From CAVRZY01 sp963725415 (GTDB lineage Bacteria; Acidobacteriota; Terriglobia; Bryobacterales; Bryobacteraceae): a stretch of DNA of 50,036 bases. Made by a program: the position numbers and the translations under genes. Positions 7,041 through 14,647 of the stretch are shown one piece after another. The stretch spans positions 1-50,036 of the forward strand of contig CAVRZY010000142.1 in NCBI GenBank assembly GCA_963725415.1. The letters run 5' to 3'. The notes beneath the pieces are model-generated. The model was not told where the DNA came from. It saw only the letters and a list, made by a program, of their open reading frames with translations, and made no database searches. Numbering within the stretch: the stretch's first letter is position 1; the number at the start of each line of letters is the position of its first letter.

Positions 7041-8560
7041 GGCGCCCCCCAGTCCCGCCTGAGGGCGAACTCCTCCTGTGTCTTGCCCGCAGTCGCGAGG
7101 ACCCAGCGATGTTCGCCCACATCGAGCAGGCCCTGCGCCAAGACCTCGATTGGAACCTCCTGTTGGAACTGGCACACTGGCATGGTTTGTCGCCCCTGGT
7201 GTGGTGGAAGTTGAAGTGTTTTCCGGCGGGCTTGATTCCAGAGCCGGTTCAGAGGCAGCTCCAGGACCGCTTTCTGCATGCATCGACGCGTCACGAGATT
7301 CTGATGCGGGAACTGTTGGACATCCTCGAGCTTTTTGCGGACTGCGGTCTGCGTGCGATTCCCCTGAAAGGCCCAACGCTGATTGCCCGGCTGTATTCCG
7401 GCATCCCATTGCGCGAGTCCACGGACTTGGACATCCTGGTGGCAGCCGAAGAGTTTCCGAAAGCGAAGGGCTTACTGGAGGGGCTTGGCTACATCTGCCG
7501 GACGAGAATGACCGCATGGCAGGAGACTGAGCACGTCCGCGCGGGGGGCGAAATCGCCTTGACGCGTGCCGACGGCGTGACAGTGGATCTGCATCTGCGG
7601 TTGGGGCCGCACTGGCTGCGCGAGCCGCTCGTCCACGATCTCCTCTGGCGCCGCCTGATCACCGTCCCGCTGGGCCACAGCCGGGTCCCTTCGCTGGGTG
7701 ACGAGGACCTGCTGCTGTACCTCTGTTATCACGGCGGCAAATCGTTGTGGAGGGGACTGAAGTGGGTCTGCGACATGGACCGGCTGGTGAGTGTTTGTCC
7801 AGTGGATTGGAACGAAATCGAGAGGCGGGCCGTGGCCTGCGGTTGCTGGAGGATGGTGCGCCTGGGACTCCTGCTGGCCCAGGAGAATCTCGGCGCGCCA
7901 ATTCCCCCCGGGCTGCTCGAATGCCCGCTCGAAGACAAGACGCTTCGGGCTGTCGCCGGGCACGCAACGGATCATTGGTTCTGCTGGGCGCCGGTTCCCC
8001 GCAGGCTCCAGGACATCTTTTTGCGCCTGTGGCTGCCGGATCGGTTTTTCCACCGGTTACTGGGGCTGGCCAGACTGCTGGTTACCCCTTCTGCGGGAGA
8101 GTGGCGTTGGGCGGCATTGCCGCCCCAGCTTTCCTTTGTCTACTACTTCTGGCGGCCCCTGCGCCTCGGGTGCAAGTACACGCTGGGCCGCGTGCTGCCG
8201 AGGAAACGACCCGCTCTCCAGCCGCAGCCACGCCTCCGGGAGGTCCCGGAGATTTCGGCGGATTCGACTGTCGTCCGCAGTGGGGAATTCAATTCCTGCC
8301 GGGTTGACGGCACGCTGGTGCTGGTGAACTTGGCCAATGCGAGGAGTTTCGCCTTGGACCAAACCGCAGAGCGGGCGTGGGAACTCCTTACTAACCCGAG
8401 CCGCGTAAGTACGGTCTGTCAGATGGTCAGCGCTGCGCGCGCTGGACCAGACATAATCCAGCTCTTGCGCCGGCTGGCGCACGAAGGTGCGATCACAGTC
8501 ACTTCCGGCCAAACCGGCGCCGATCGCTTGACCTTGCCTACGCGACGCTCCCTGGCCTGA
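7013..8560 (+). CDS. Nucleotidyltransferase (NTP_transf_5-like) fused to a C-terminal PqqD domain
   Basis: The 515-residue product starts with a region resembling the nucleotidyltransferase family found beside HPr kinases in peptide clusters. It has IPLKGPTLIARLYSG and the catalytic-type STDLDIL, with Asp138 and Asp140 as likely metal ligands. Residues about 417-500 look like a second PqqD domain (VVRSGEFNSCRVDG, NLANARSFALDQTAERAWELL). Having PqqD domains on both enzymes of the pair suggests each binds the same leader. It overlaps the upstream gene by 28 bases and ends the operon. No radical-SAM enzyme, YcaO, B1/B2 protease or asparagine-synthetase cyclase is seen nearby. Confidence 0.78.
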   Translation: MRAKLPGKLRRPPVPPEGELLLCLARSREDPAMFAHIEQALRQDLDWNLLLELAHWHGLSPLVWWKLKCFPAGLIPEPVQRQLQDRFLHASTRHEILMRELLDILELFADCGLRAIPLKGPTLIARLYSGIPLRESTDLDILVAAEEFPKAKGLLEGLGYICRTRMTAWQETEHVRAGGEIALTRADGVTVDLHLRLGPHWLREPLVHDLLWRRLITVPLGHSRVPSLGDEDLLLYLCYHGGKSLWRGLKWVCDMDRLVSVCPVDWNEIERRAVACGCWRMVRLGLLLAQENLGAPIPPGLLECPLEDKTLRAVAGHATDHWFCWAPVPRRLQDIFLRLWLPDRFFHRLLGLARLLVTPSAGEWRWAALPPQLSFVYYFWRPLRLGCKYTLGRVLPRKRPALQPQPRLREVPEISADSTVVRSGEFNSCRVDGTLVLVNLANARSFALDQTAERAWELLTNPSRVSTVCQMVSAARAGPDIIQLLRRLAHEGAITVTSGQTGADRLTLPTRRSLA

Positions 8561-8701
8561 CCCATCTTCGACACTTTGCGGGGAGAAGCGGACGCAACTT
8601 GCTGAAACTGCTGACAGGGTGCTGACGCAGTGCGCCAACGTAGTGTCACGCCTGGGGATCCGTTTGCAGAAGTATCTTATAACAACGCCATGGATGAGCT
8701 A

Positions 8702-8928
8702 CTGCGATTCAGACAGTGGGCATGGAACACGGCAAAACCCCTTGCCTTCCCCCAGTTTCTTTGACCGGACCAATGCGGGGAGGGTAATTCGGGTACAGGC
8801 CACGAATTTCGCAAGGGCGGCGAAATTCGCGCCGGTCCCCGAATTACGCGAACCGGGAAGGCACCGAGTGTAAAACTGGGGGAGGGCAAGGGTTTTTGCG
8901 CATTGCCGTATCAGTGTCTGAATCGCAG
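8702..8928. mobile_element. Miniature inverted-repeat transposon with 9-bp target duplication, copy 1
   Basis: The 227-bp element has 14-bp terminal inverted repeats, CTGCGATTCAGACA and its complement. It is flanked by a perfect 9-bp direct repeat, GATGAGCTA, at 8693-8701 and 8929-8937. Pairing between the ends continues imperfectly inward. An inner hairpin pairs GAATTTCG with CGAAATTC. It encodes no protein. A second copy with its own 9-bp duplication lies at 47261-47383. Confidence 0.85.
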
Positions 8929-8942
8929 GATGAGCTATTATC

Positions 8943-9180
8943 GTGTTGTCATCGGAGAGCCTCTTGTTTGTCCGCACGCAAACCAATGGCCAGCGCACCT
9001 ACCTGCTCATCGTCGCGAACCAGCGCGTCAACGGCCAAGTCCAACAGAAGGTTTTGCACCGCCTCGGCCGGCTGGATAAGTTGCCGGCCATCGGCGGTCT
9101 GGATGCGCTGCTGCAGTCGCTGGGGCGCTTCTCGGAGAAGTGCACGGTCCTGGGCGCTCACGCCAAGGGCGAAGGCCTCA
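8943..9180 (+). pseudogene. IS1634/IS4-type transposase, N-terminal fragment
   Basis: The first ~80 codons (LLFVRTQTNGQRTYLLIVAN, QQKVLHRLGRLDKL) resemble the N-terminus of IS1634-group transposases. The DDE catalytic region is absent because the sequence runs into a palindromic element at 9186. The frame stays open through the palindrome and into a DinB-like 3' half, giving a chimeric 214-codon frame that ends at 9587. It is not a working transposase. Confidence 0.7.
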
Positions 9181-9185
9181 CGACC

Positions 9186-9318
9186 GTAATGCCTCAGTCT
9201 CGGGGGCCGTGGGATGAGCTTCAGCTTGTCTCGGGCGGTATCCGAAAGGGTTCCGGACAGGCTGAAAGCCTATCCCACCCGGGTGCACAGGCTGTTGCCC
9301 CCGAGACTGAGGCATTAC
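9186..9318. mobile_element. 133-bp palindromic element
   Basis: The ends are a perfect 22-bp inverted repeat (9186-9207 and 9297-9318). Pairing resumes inside: GTGGGAT near 9209 and ATCCCAC near 9281, then CTTGTC with GACAGG. Together they could form one long cruciform. The flanks TCACGACC (9178-9185) and TCACCACC (9319-9326) differ at one base and may be an 8-bp target duplication. It has no coding capacity. It sits exactly between the transposase fragment and the duplicated DinB segment. Confidence 0.8.
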
Positions 9319-9354
9319 TCACCACCCCATCTGCACCGAACTGTGGCCGGGTAA

Positions 9355-9587
9355 CGCGGCGGAAGATATCCGAGTCCCTGGAGACCTTCCGGCGGCTGCG
9401 CGCGGAGAACTACGATCTGCTCAAGGACCTGCCGGAGGCGGTCTTTGAGCGCACAGGGACGCATTCGGAAAGAGGGCCGGTAACGCTCCGACAGCTTGTG
9501 GAACTCAATGCGGAACATCCTGAGAAGCACGCCCGGCAGGTGCAGGAGATCCGCCGGCAGTACAAGCAGTTCCGGGCCGGGACGTAG
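9355..9587 (+). pseudogene. Truncated DinB-like gene, 3' half only
   Basis: The last 77 codons of the DinB-like protein are repeated here without its first half, so helix 2 and the His47 equivalent are missing. The frame is open from the transposase fragment upstream, and a chimeric protein could in principle be made. Most base differences from the intact gene are synonymous. It ends at a TAG (9585-9587) inside the duplicated segment. Confidence 0.75.
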
Positions 9588-9639
9588 CGCGCTGGTCGTG
9601 CTGGCGCTGTGGAGCCTGGCGGGCGCCGTGAGCTGCGCG
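9355..9639 (+). repeat. 285-bp segmental duplication, copy 2 (right edge of the island)
   Basis: Partner of 2351-2635, same length, about 94% identical. Downstream it is continuous with the intact secreted-protein gene, so this looks like the original neighbour relationship of the DinB-like gene. Confidence 0.9.
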
Positions 9640-10881
9640 GCGCAGGCGGAGGTACCCCGGGAACTGCTGGCGCTGGCGCGGATCAAGCAGAGAATGGCGC
9701 AGAATCTCTCGCGCATGCCCGACTACACCTGCCTGGAGACCATCGAGCGGTTCAGGAGCGTGCCCCGTTCCGAGGCGCTCAAGCTGGTGGACACCTTGCG
9801 TCTGGAGGTGGCCCATGTAGGCATCAAGGAGCTGTATTCCTGGCCAGGCGCGCAGCGGTTTGAAGACAGAGACGTTGCGGAAATCGTAGGGGGAGGCCTG
9901 ATATCGAGCGGGGATTTCGCGCTTCACGCGCGCTCGGTGTTTGTGGGCACGGCGCCGATGTTCACCTATCGAGGGGAGGAGGATCTCAAAGGACGGCGCG
10001 CCGTTCGCTATGACTACCGTATCCCTTACATGTGGAGCGGGTACATGCTGCGTGTGGCTGGAAGCGAGGCGAAGGTCGGTTCCAGCGGTTCCTTCTGGGC
10101 GGATGCCGACACGCTCGAGCTGATTCGCCTGGAGGTGCATGCCGACGAGATCCCGCCGGATTTGCCGGTGGCGAGCGCGGTGACGCAGATCGAGTACGGA
10201 AGGGTGCGAATCGGAGCTTCCGATGTGCTGCTGCCGCAGAGGGCCGAACTGGTAATGACGGACACTGCGGGGCAGCAGATGCGGAATCGCATCGAGTTCA
10301 CGCATTGCCGCCAATACCAGAGCGAGGTCGTGCTGTCGTTTGAGCCGGAGAAGGCGCCGCGCACGGTGACAGCGGCGCCAGCAGAGCAGATCACCGAGAT
10401 CAAGCTACCGGTGGGCCTGCCGGTTCCGGTCGAACTGGCGGCCCCGATCGATTCGGAGAACGCGTTGGTAGGGGACCTCATTACCGCCAAAGTAAGAGCG
10501 GACGTTAAGCAGGACGGGAGGGTGGTTGTGCCGAGGGACGCCCGGCTGACGGGCCGCATTCGAAGGCTGGAGAAGTACTCCACTCCAGTCAAGCACTTCA
10601 TTGTGGCGCTTGAATTCCGGGAGCTGACGTTTGCGGATAAGCGCGCGCGTTTCCTTGGGGAATTGGAAGAGATTGGTCCGCTGGCTGGCCTCAGCCGCCA
10701 ATTGTCTCTGTCGAACGAAAGAACGCAGTCGCTCGGGACAGACAGGGTCGTGACGACTACCAGGGAGAGTGTGACCACTGGAGAGCTGCCTGGGGTCGGC
10801 ACGTTTTACATGAGGGGGAACCGGTTCCGTCTGCCGCCCGGACTGCGCATGGTCTGGAAGACCAAAGACCTCAAGCAATAG
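9508..10881 (+). CDS. Secreted protein of unknown function (MPDYTCLETIER type)
   Basis: The product (457 residues from ATG 9508) has a hydrophobic export segment, ALVVLALWSLAGAVSCAAQ, just after the DinB stop. I recall the motif MPDYTCLETIERF from secreted acidobacterial proteins of unknown function. Its middle reads like a beta-rich outer-envelope domain. The C-terminal third (GDLITAKV, RVVVPRDARLTGRIRRLE) resembles the pattern in TrbI/VirB10-like beta barrels. The start is uncertain: ATG 9508 overlaps the DinB frame, while TTG 9496 or GTG 9598 are possible. No function is claimed. Confidence 0.7.
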   Translation: MRNILRSTPGRCRRSAGSTSSSGPGRSALVVLALWSLAGAVSCAAQAEVPRELLALARIKQRMAQNLSRMPDYTCLETIERFRSVPRSEALKLVDTLRLEVAHVGIKELYSWPGAQRFEDRDVAEIVGGGLISSGDFALHARSVFVGTAPMFTYRGEEDLKGRRAVRYDYRIPYMWSGYMLRVAGSEAKVGSSGSFWADADTLELIRLEVHADEIPPDLPVASAVTQIEYGRVRIGASDVLLPQRAELVMTDTAGQQMRNRIEFTHCRQYQSEVVLSFEPEKAPRTVTAAPAEQITEIKLPVGLPVPVELAAPIDSENALVGDLITAKVRADVKQDGRVVVPRDARLTGRIRRLEKYSTPVKHFIVALEFRELTFADKRARFLGELEEIGPLAGLSRQLSLSNERTQSLGTDRVVTTTRESVTTGELPGVGTFYMRGNRFRLPPGLRMVWKTKDLKQ

Positions 10882-10890
10882 AACGCTCTT

Positions 10891-10935
10891 TCACCGCAGA
10901 GGCGCGAAGGACGCGGAGATAGCGCAGAGGGAAAC
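10891..10935. repeat. CGCAGAGG-type short tandem interspersed repeat
   Basis: The stretch is built of degenerate ~10-base units: CCGCAGAGG, CGCGAAGG, CGCGGAGA, GCGCAGAGG. Similar CCGCAGAGGCGC sequences are, from memory, scattered through genomes of several phyla. Only one copy is seen here. Confidence 0.5.
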
Positions 10936-10995
10936 GGGGTTTCTTTGCTGGGTTTGATAAGATAGCTGCTCGTGTTTTGGTAGGGGAGGTGGCAG

Positions 10996-12117
10996 ATGAT
11001 TGGTCGTCGAGGGTTTTTCGAGAGCGGTGCGCTGGGGCTTGCGGCAGCCCTACAGAGTAAGTCCGTTCCCCTGAGGGAGAAGTTCTTTGGGTGCATCGCG
11101 GGATGTCATATTGGCTCTTCTATGGGGGCGCCGGTGGAAGGCTGGCCCTGGGAAAGGATCCAGAAGGAATATGGCACCGTGGAGCGGTTGCTGCCTTACG
11201 AGCACTATCGAAACGGGTGGATGCGGGAGCCGGGCACCACCGAAGACGGCGTGGAGCGGCAGAAGCTCATGATCACCGCGATCATCGAGAAGCAGGACCG
11301 GGTGAACGCCGAAGACGTGCGCAAGGCCTGGGTGAAGCACATCAAGCCGGAGTCGGCGGGGAAGGTGTCGGAGCCGTTCGAGGCCATCCTGCTGGCCATG
11401 GCGAAAACGCCCATTCCGGCGGTGGACCTGGGCAAGTACTGCGATTACGCAGGGCTGGTGAGCATGGCGCGCTCGTGTCATCCCATCGGCCTGATCAATG
11501 CGGGCGATATCGCGGGCGCCATGAACGATGTCTACGAGGTGGGCCAGCTCTATCAGACCGCCAACAGCCGGGGGCTCGACTGGGCGGCGGTTACAGTCGT
11601 GGGCATTGCGGCGGCGACCAAGCCCGGCGCGACCGTGGACAGCGTGCTGGGGGCCATTCTGGACAACTGCGATAGAGGCGTCGTCAGAGAGATCGAGCGC
11701 GGGTTGAAGCTCACTGCCGGCTGCAAGGACTTCCGGGACTTGCGGACCACATTTGCCCCCGTGTACAGCGGCACGGGAATCCCGTACGCCAGCAGCTATG
11801 CCAATGAGGTCGTGACGAAGGCGGTGTGCATTTTCCGCACCGTCAAAGGGAACCTCAAGGACGCGATGATTGCCGGCGTCAACATGGGAAGAGACACCGA
11901 TTGCATGACCGCGGTTGCCTCCGGCATCGCCGGAGCTTTGAGCGGGGCCGACTCGCTGCCTGCGGAATGGATCAAGCAAGTGGATTATGCCACCAGCCTG
12001 AACGTGTACACGAACTCACAGCGCACGCTGCGGGAGAGCTCGGATGGGCTGTTCAACGCCTTCAAGGCCAGGCTGCGCAAGATGAGGGCCTACGCGGAAG
12101 CGATGGAGCAGGCGTAA
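10996..12117 (+). CDS. ADP-ribosylglycohydrolase-family protein, probably exported
   Basis: This 373-residue protein belongs to the ADP-ribosyl-glycohydrolase (ARH) family, which removes ADP-ribose from proteins or cleaves related N-glycosides. Expected dimetal motifs are present: GTTEDG (Thr82, Glu83, Asp84) and NMGRDTDCM (Asp300, Asp302). A GxxxGxxxGAPVEG segment opens the domain. The N-terminus MIGRRGFFESGALGLAAAL looks like a twin-arginine signal, which suits hydrolysis of an external glycoside better than protein de-ADP-ribosylation. GGGAGGTGG precedes the ATG. The MFS and URO-D genes follow closely and suggest a shared catabolic role. Confidence 0.85.
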   Translation: MIGRRGFFESGALGLAAALQSKSVPLREKFFGCIAGCHIGSSMGAPVEGWPWERIQKEYGTVERLLPYEHYRNGWMREPGTTEDGVERQKLMITAIIEKQDRVNAEDVRKAWVKHIKPESAGKVSEPFEAILLAMAKTPIPAVDLGKYCDYAGLVSMARSCHPIGLINAGDIAGAMNDVYEVGQLYQTANSRGLDWAAVTVVGIAAATKPGATVDSVLGAILDNCDRGVVREIERGLKLTAGCKDFRDLRTTFAPVYSGTGIPYASSYANEVVTKAVCIFRTVKGNLKDAMIAGVNMGRDTDCMTAVASGIAGALSGADSLPAEWIKQVDYATSLNVYTNSQRTLRESSDGLFNAFKARLRKMRAYAEAMEQA

Positions 12118-12126
12118 CTCGCGGGG

Positions 12127-13428
12127 ATGCCTCAAATCCGATATCTGCGCTGGTGGATCGCGGGGTTGTTGTTCCTGGCCACCGTGATCAACTATGTGGA
12201 CCGGCAGACGCTGTCGGTGCTGGCCCCGGTGCTGCGCGAGCAGTTCCGCATGAGCAACACGGACTACTCGCGGATCGTGTTTGCGTTCCTGCTGGCGTAC
12301 ACCTTCATGCAGAGCGGCTCGGGGCGGCTGATGGACTGGCTGGGAACGCGGCGGGGCTTTTCGCTGACCATCGCGTGGTGGTCGGTGGCGGCGATGCTGC
12401 ACACGACAGCCAACTCGATTCTGCACTTTGGTATTTTCCGTTTTCTGCTGGGGCTGGGGGAGGCGGGAAACTGGCCGGGCGGGGTGAAGACGGTATCGGA
12501 ATGGTTCCCCACCAAGGAGCGTGCCTTCGCGGTGGGTCTTTTCAATAGCGGCTCGTGTTTGGGCGCGGTGCTGGCGCCGCCTCTGGTGGCCTGGATGGCC
12601 TTGCACTGGAGCTGGCGAGTGGCGTTTTTGTGGACCGGTTCGCTGGGCTTCCTGTGGCTGGCGCTGTGGCTGATTCTGTACCGGCTGCCGCGGGATCACC
12701 CCTGGATCACCCAGCAGGAGCGGGAACACATCTGCTCGGATGCGGGGGTGAGCCAGCCGGCCAAGCGAGAGAGCATTCGGTGGCTGGATCTGTTTCAGTA
12801 CAAGCAGGTCTGGGGACTGGTGCTGGCACGCATGCTCACAGACCCGGTGTGGTGGTTCTATGCGTTCTGGCTCCCGGAATACCTGAAGAGCGAGCGGCAC
12901 TTCAACCTGGCGATGATCGGTTACTTCGGATGGATTCCGTTTCTGACCGCGGACGCCGGCAACTTCGTGGGCGGGGGATTGTCGAGCTACCTGGTGAGAC
13001 GCGGCTGGCGGGTGCTGGCGGCGCGGAAGACGACCATGTTCGGCAGCGCGGCGGTGATGCTGGTCGGCATCCCGGCGGTGTTGACGGGGAGCCCCGCGCT
13101 GGCCCTGGTCCTGATCAGCGTGGCGACGCTGGCGTACTCCTCGTGGGCGACCAACATTCTCACGCTGCCGGCGGATCTGTTTCCCAACGAAGTGGTGGCG
13201 TCGGTGTCCGGGCTGAGCGGCACGGGGGCTGGGATTGGGGGGATGATCTTCACGTTGATGACGGGACTGGTGGTGGACCGGTTTTCCTACGTGCCTGTCT
13301 TCACGGCGGCGGCTGTGCTGCCGCTGATGGCCGCCTCGATCGTGTTGTGGGGAGTGCAGGAGCATGACAAGCAGGGAAAGAGTCGTCACGGCGCTGAATC
13401 ACAAGGAGCCGGACAGAGTTCCGGTTGA
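12127..13428 (+). CDS. MFS transporter, anion:cation symporter (hexuronate-type)
   Basis: This 433-residue, roughly 12-helix protein resembles the ACS family of MFS transporters that carry hexuronates and other organic acids. Helix 1 is followed by the typical INYVDRQTLSVLAP. The loop motif GRLMDWLGTRRGF and the GLGEAGNWPGGVKTVSEWF segment are characteristic. It starts nine bases after the ARH gene, and its last 65 bases overlap the URO-D gene, so it is the middle gene of an operon. The substrate is unknown; a sugar acid is the family-based guess. Confidence 0.88.
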   Translation: MPQIRYLRWWIAGLLFLATVINYVDRQTLSVLAPVLREQFRMSNTDYSRIVFAFLLAYTFMQSGSGRLMDWLGTRRGFSLTIAWWSVAAMLHTTANSILHFGIFRFLLGLGEAGNWPGGVKTVSEWFPTKERAFAVGLFNSGSCLGAVLAPPLVAWMALHWSWRVAFLWTGSLGFLWLALWLILYRLPRDHPWITQQEREHICSDAGVSQPAKRESIRWLDLFQYKQVWGLVLARMLTDPVWWFYAFWLPEYLKSERHFNLAMIGYFGWIPFLTADAGNFVGGGLSSYLVRRGWRVLAARKTTMFGSAAVMLVGIPAVLTGSPALALVLISVATLAYSSWATNILTLPADLFPNEVVASVSGLSGTGAGIGGMIFTLMTGLVVDRFSYVPVFTAAAVLPLMAASIVLWGVQEHDKQGKSRHGAESQGAGQSSG

Positions 13429-14647
13429 TTTCGGCGCCACCTCGGTGACCGGAATTCACGTGAGCTGCGTGGCCGGGCTGCGCGAATACTACGGGCTGGA
13501 GAAGCGGCCGGTGAAAGTTCACGAGCCCCATCAGATGTTGGGATGGGTGGAGGAAGACCTGAAGCAAGCGCTGGGGGTGGATGTGGAGGGCCTGCTGCCT
13601 CGCAAGACCGCCTATGGGTTCCTCAACCGGAACTGGAAACTGTGGAGGACGCAACAGGGGCTGGAAGTTCTGGTTGCGGGGAACTTCAACACCACGGTGG
13701 ATGCGGAGGGCTGCACGCTGATCTACCCCGAGGGTGACACCACGGCGCCGGCCAGCGGGAAGATGCCCCAGGGCGGCTATTTCTTCGACACCATCATTCG
13801 CCAGGAGCCGATCGACGAAGAGCGCTTGAATGCGGAAGACAACCTGGAGGAGTTCGGGCCGATTTCGGAGGAGGAGCTGGCGCACATCCGGGCTGAAGTG
13901 AAGCGGGCGGCGGCGACCGGGCGGGCCCTGATCGCCAAGTTCGGCGGGATGGGGTTGGGCGACGTCGCGGCGGTGCCGGCGCCATTCCTGAAACACCCGA
14001 AGGGCATCCGGGACATCGTCGAGTGGTACATCTCGACGCGCTCCCGGCGGGACTACATTCATAGGGTGTTCTCCAAGCAGACCGAATTCGCGCTGGCCAA
14101 CCTGAAGCGGATTCACGCCGCCATTGGCGAGCGTCTCGACGTGGTATACACCTGCGGCACGGATTTCGGGACGCAGACCTCCTCGTTCTGCTCGGTAGGT
14201 ACGTTTCGGGAACTGTACCTGCCGTATTACAGGCAGGTCAACGACTGGATCCACGCTCATACGAAGTGGAGGACGTTCAAGCACTCCTGCGGGGCGGTGG
14301 AGAAATTCATGAGCAGCTTCATTGAGGCAGGTTTCGAGATCATCAACCCGGTTCAGTGTTCCGCGGCGGGGATGGACCCGGAGCATCTGAAGCGGACTTA
14401 CGGCGAGAAGCTGGTTTTTTGGGGCGGCGGCGTGGACACGCAAAAGGTGCTGCCCTTCGGCACTCCGGCCCAAGTCCGGGAGCAAGTCTTGCGCCGCTGC
14501 GAGATTTTTTCGCAGGGCGGAGGGTTCGTGTTCAACCCGGTCCACAATGTGCAGGCCGCAACGCCGGTCCAGAACATCGTGGCGATGGTGGATGCGCTGC
14601 GGGAGTTCAGCGCGCCGGGAGCACCTCGGTCCTCAGGATCTGGATGA
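13364..14647 (+). CDS. Uroporphyrinogen-decarboxylase-like (URO-D) family protein
   Basis: This 427-residue protein has the URO-D fold start MTSRERVVTALNHKEPDRVP. It also has the HSCG motif at 307-310 typical of the corrinoid/methyltransferase-like branch. The catalytic Asp pattern of true heme-pathway HemE enzymes is not obvious, and context is catabolic rather than heme synthesis. Possible roles are a methyltransferase or a decarboxylase for the compound brought in by the MFS carrier. The ATG is preceded by GCAGGAG and lies within the MFS gene. Its last 41 bases overlap the convergent RlaP-like gene. Confidence 0.82.
   Translation: MTSRERVVTALNHKEPDRVPVDFGATSVTGIHVSCVAGLREYYGLEKRPVKVHEPHQMLGWVEEDLKQALGVDVEGLLPRKTAYGFLNRNWKLWRTQQGLEVLVAGNFNTTVDAEGCTLIYPEGDTTAPASGKMPQGGYFFDTIIRQEPIDEERLNAEDNLEEFGPISEEELAHIRAEVKRAAATGRALIAKFGGMGLGDVAAVPAPFLKHPKGIRDIVEWYISTRSRRDYIHRVFSKQTEFALANLKRIHAAIGERLDVVYTCGTDFGTQTSSFCSVGTFRELYLPYYRQVNDWIHAHTKWRTFKHSCGAVEKFMSSFIEAGFEIINPVQCSAAGMDPEHLKRTYGEKLVFWGGGVDTQKVLPFGTPAQVREQVLRRCEIFSQGGGFVFNPVHNVQAATPVQNIVAMVDALREFSAPGAPRSSGSG

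Noticed and set aside
5900..8560. Search for RiPP maturases (radical SAM, YcaO, lasso B1/B2, asparagine-synthetase-like cyclase)
   Set aside because: None is found in the window, so a lasso or other named RiPP class is not claimed.
12016..13389. 457-codon minus-strand frame, rich in His, Arg and Gln
   Set aside because: It is antisense to the MFS transporter, and its composition is typical of a reversed hydrophobic gene.
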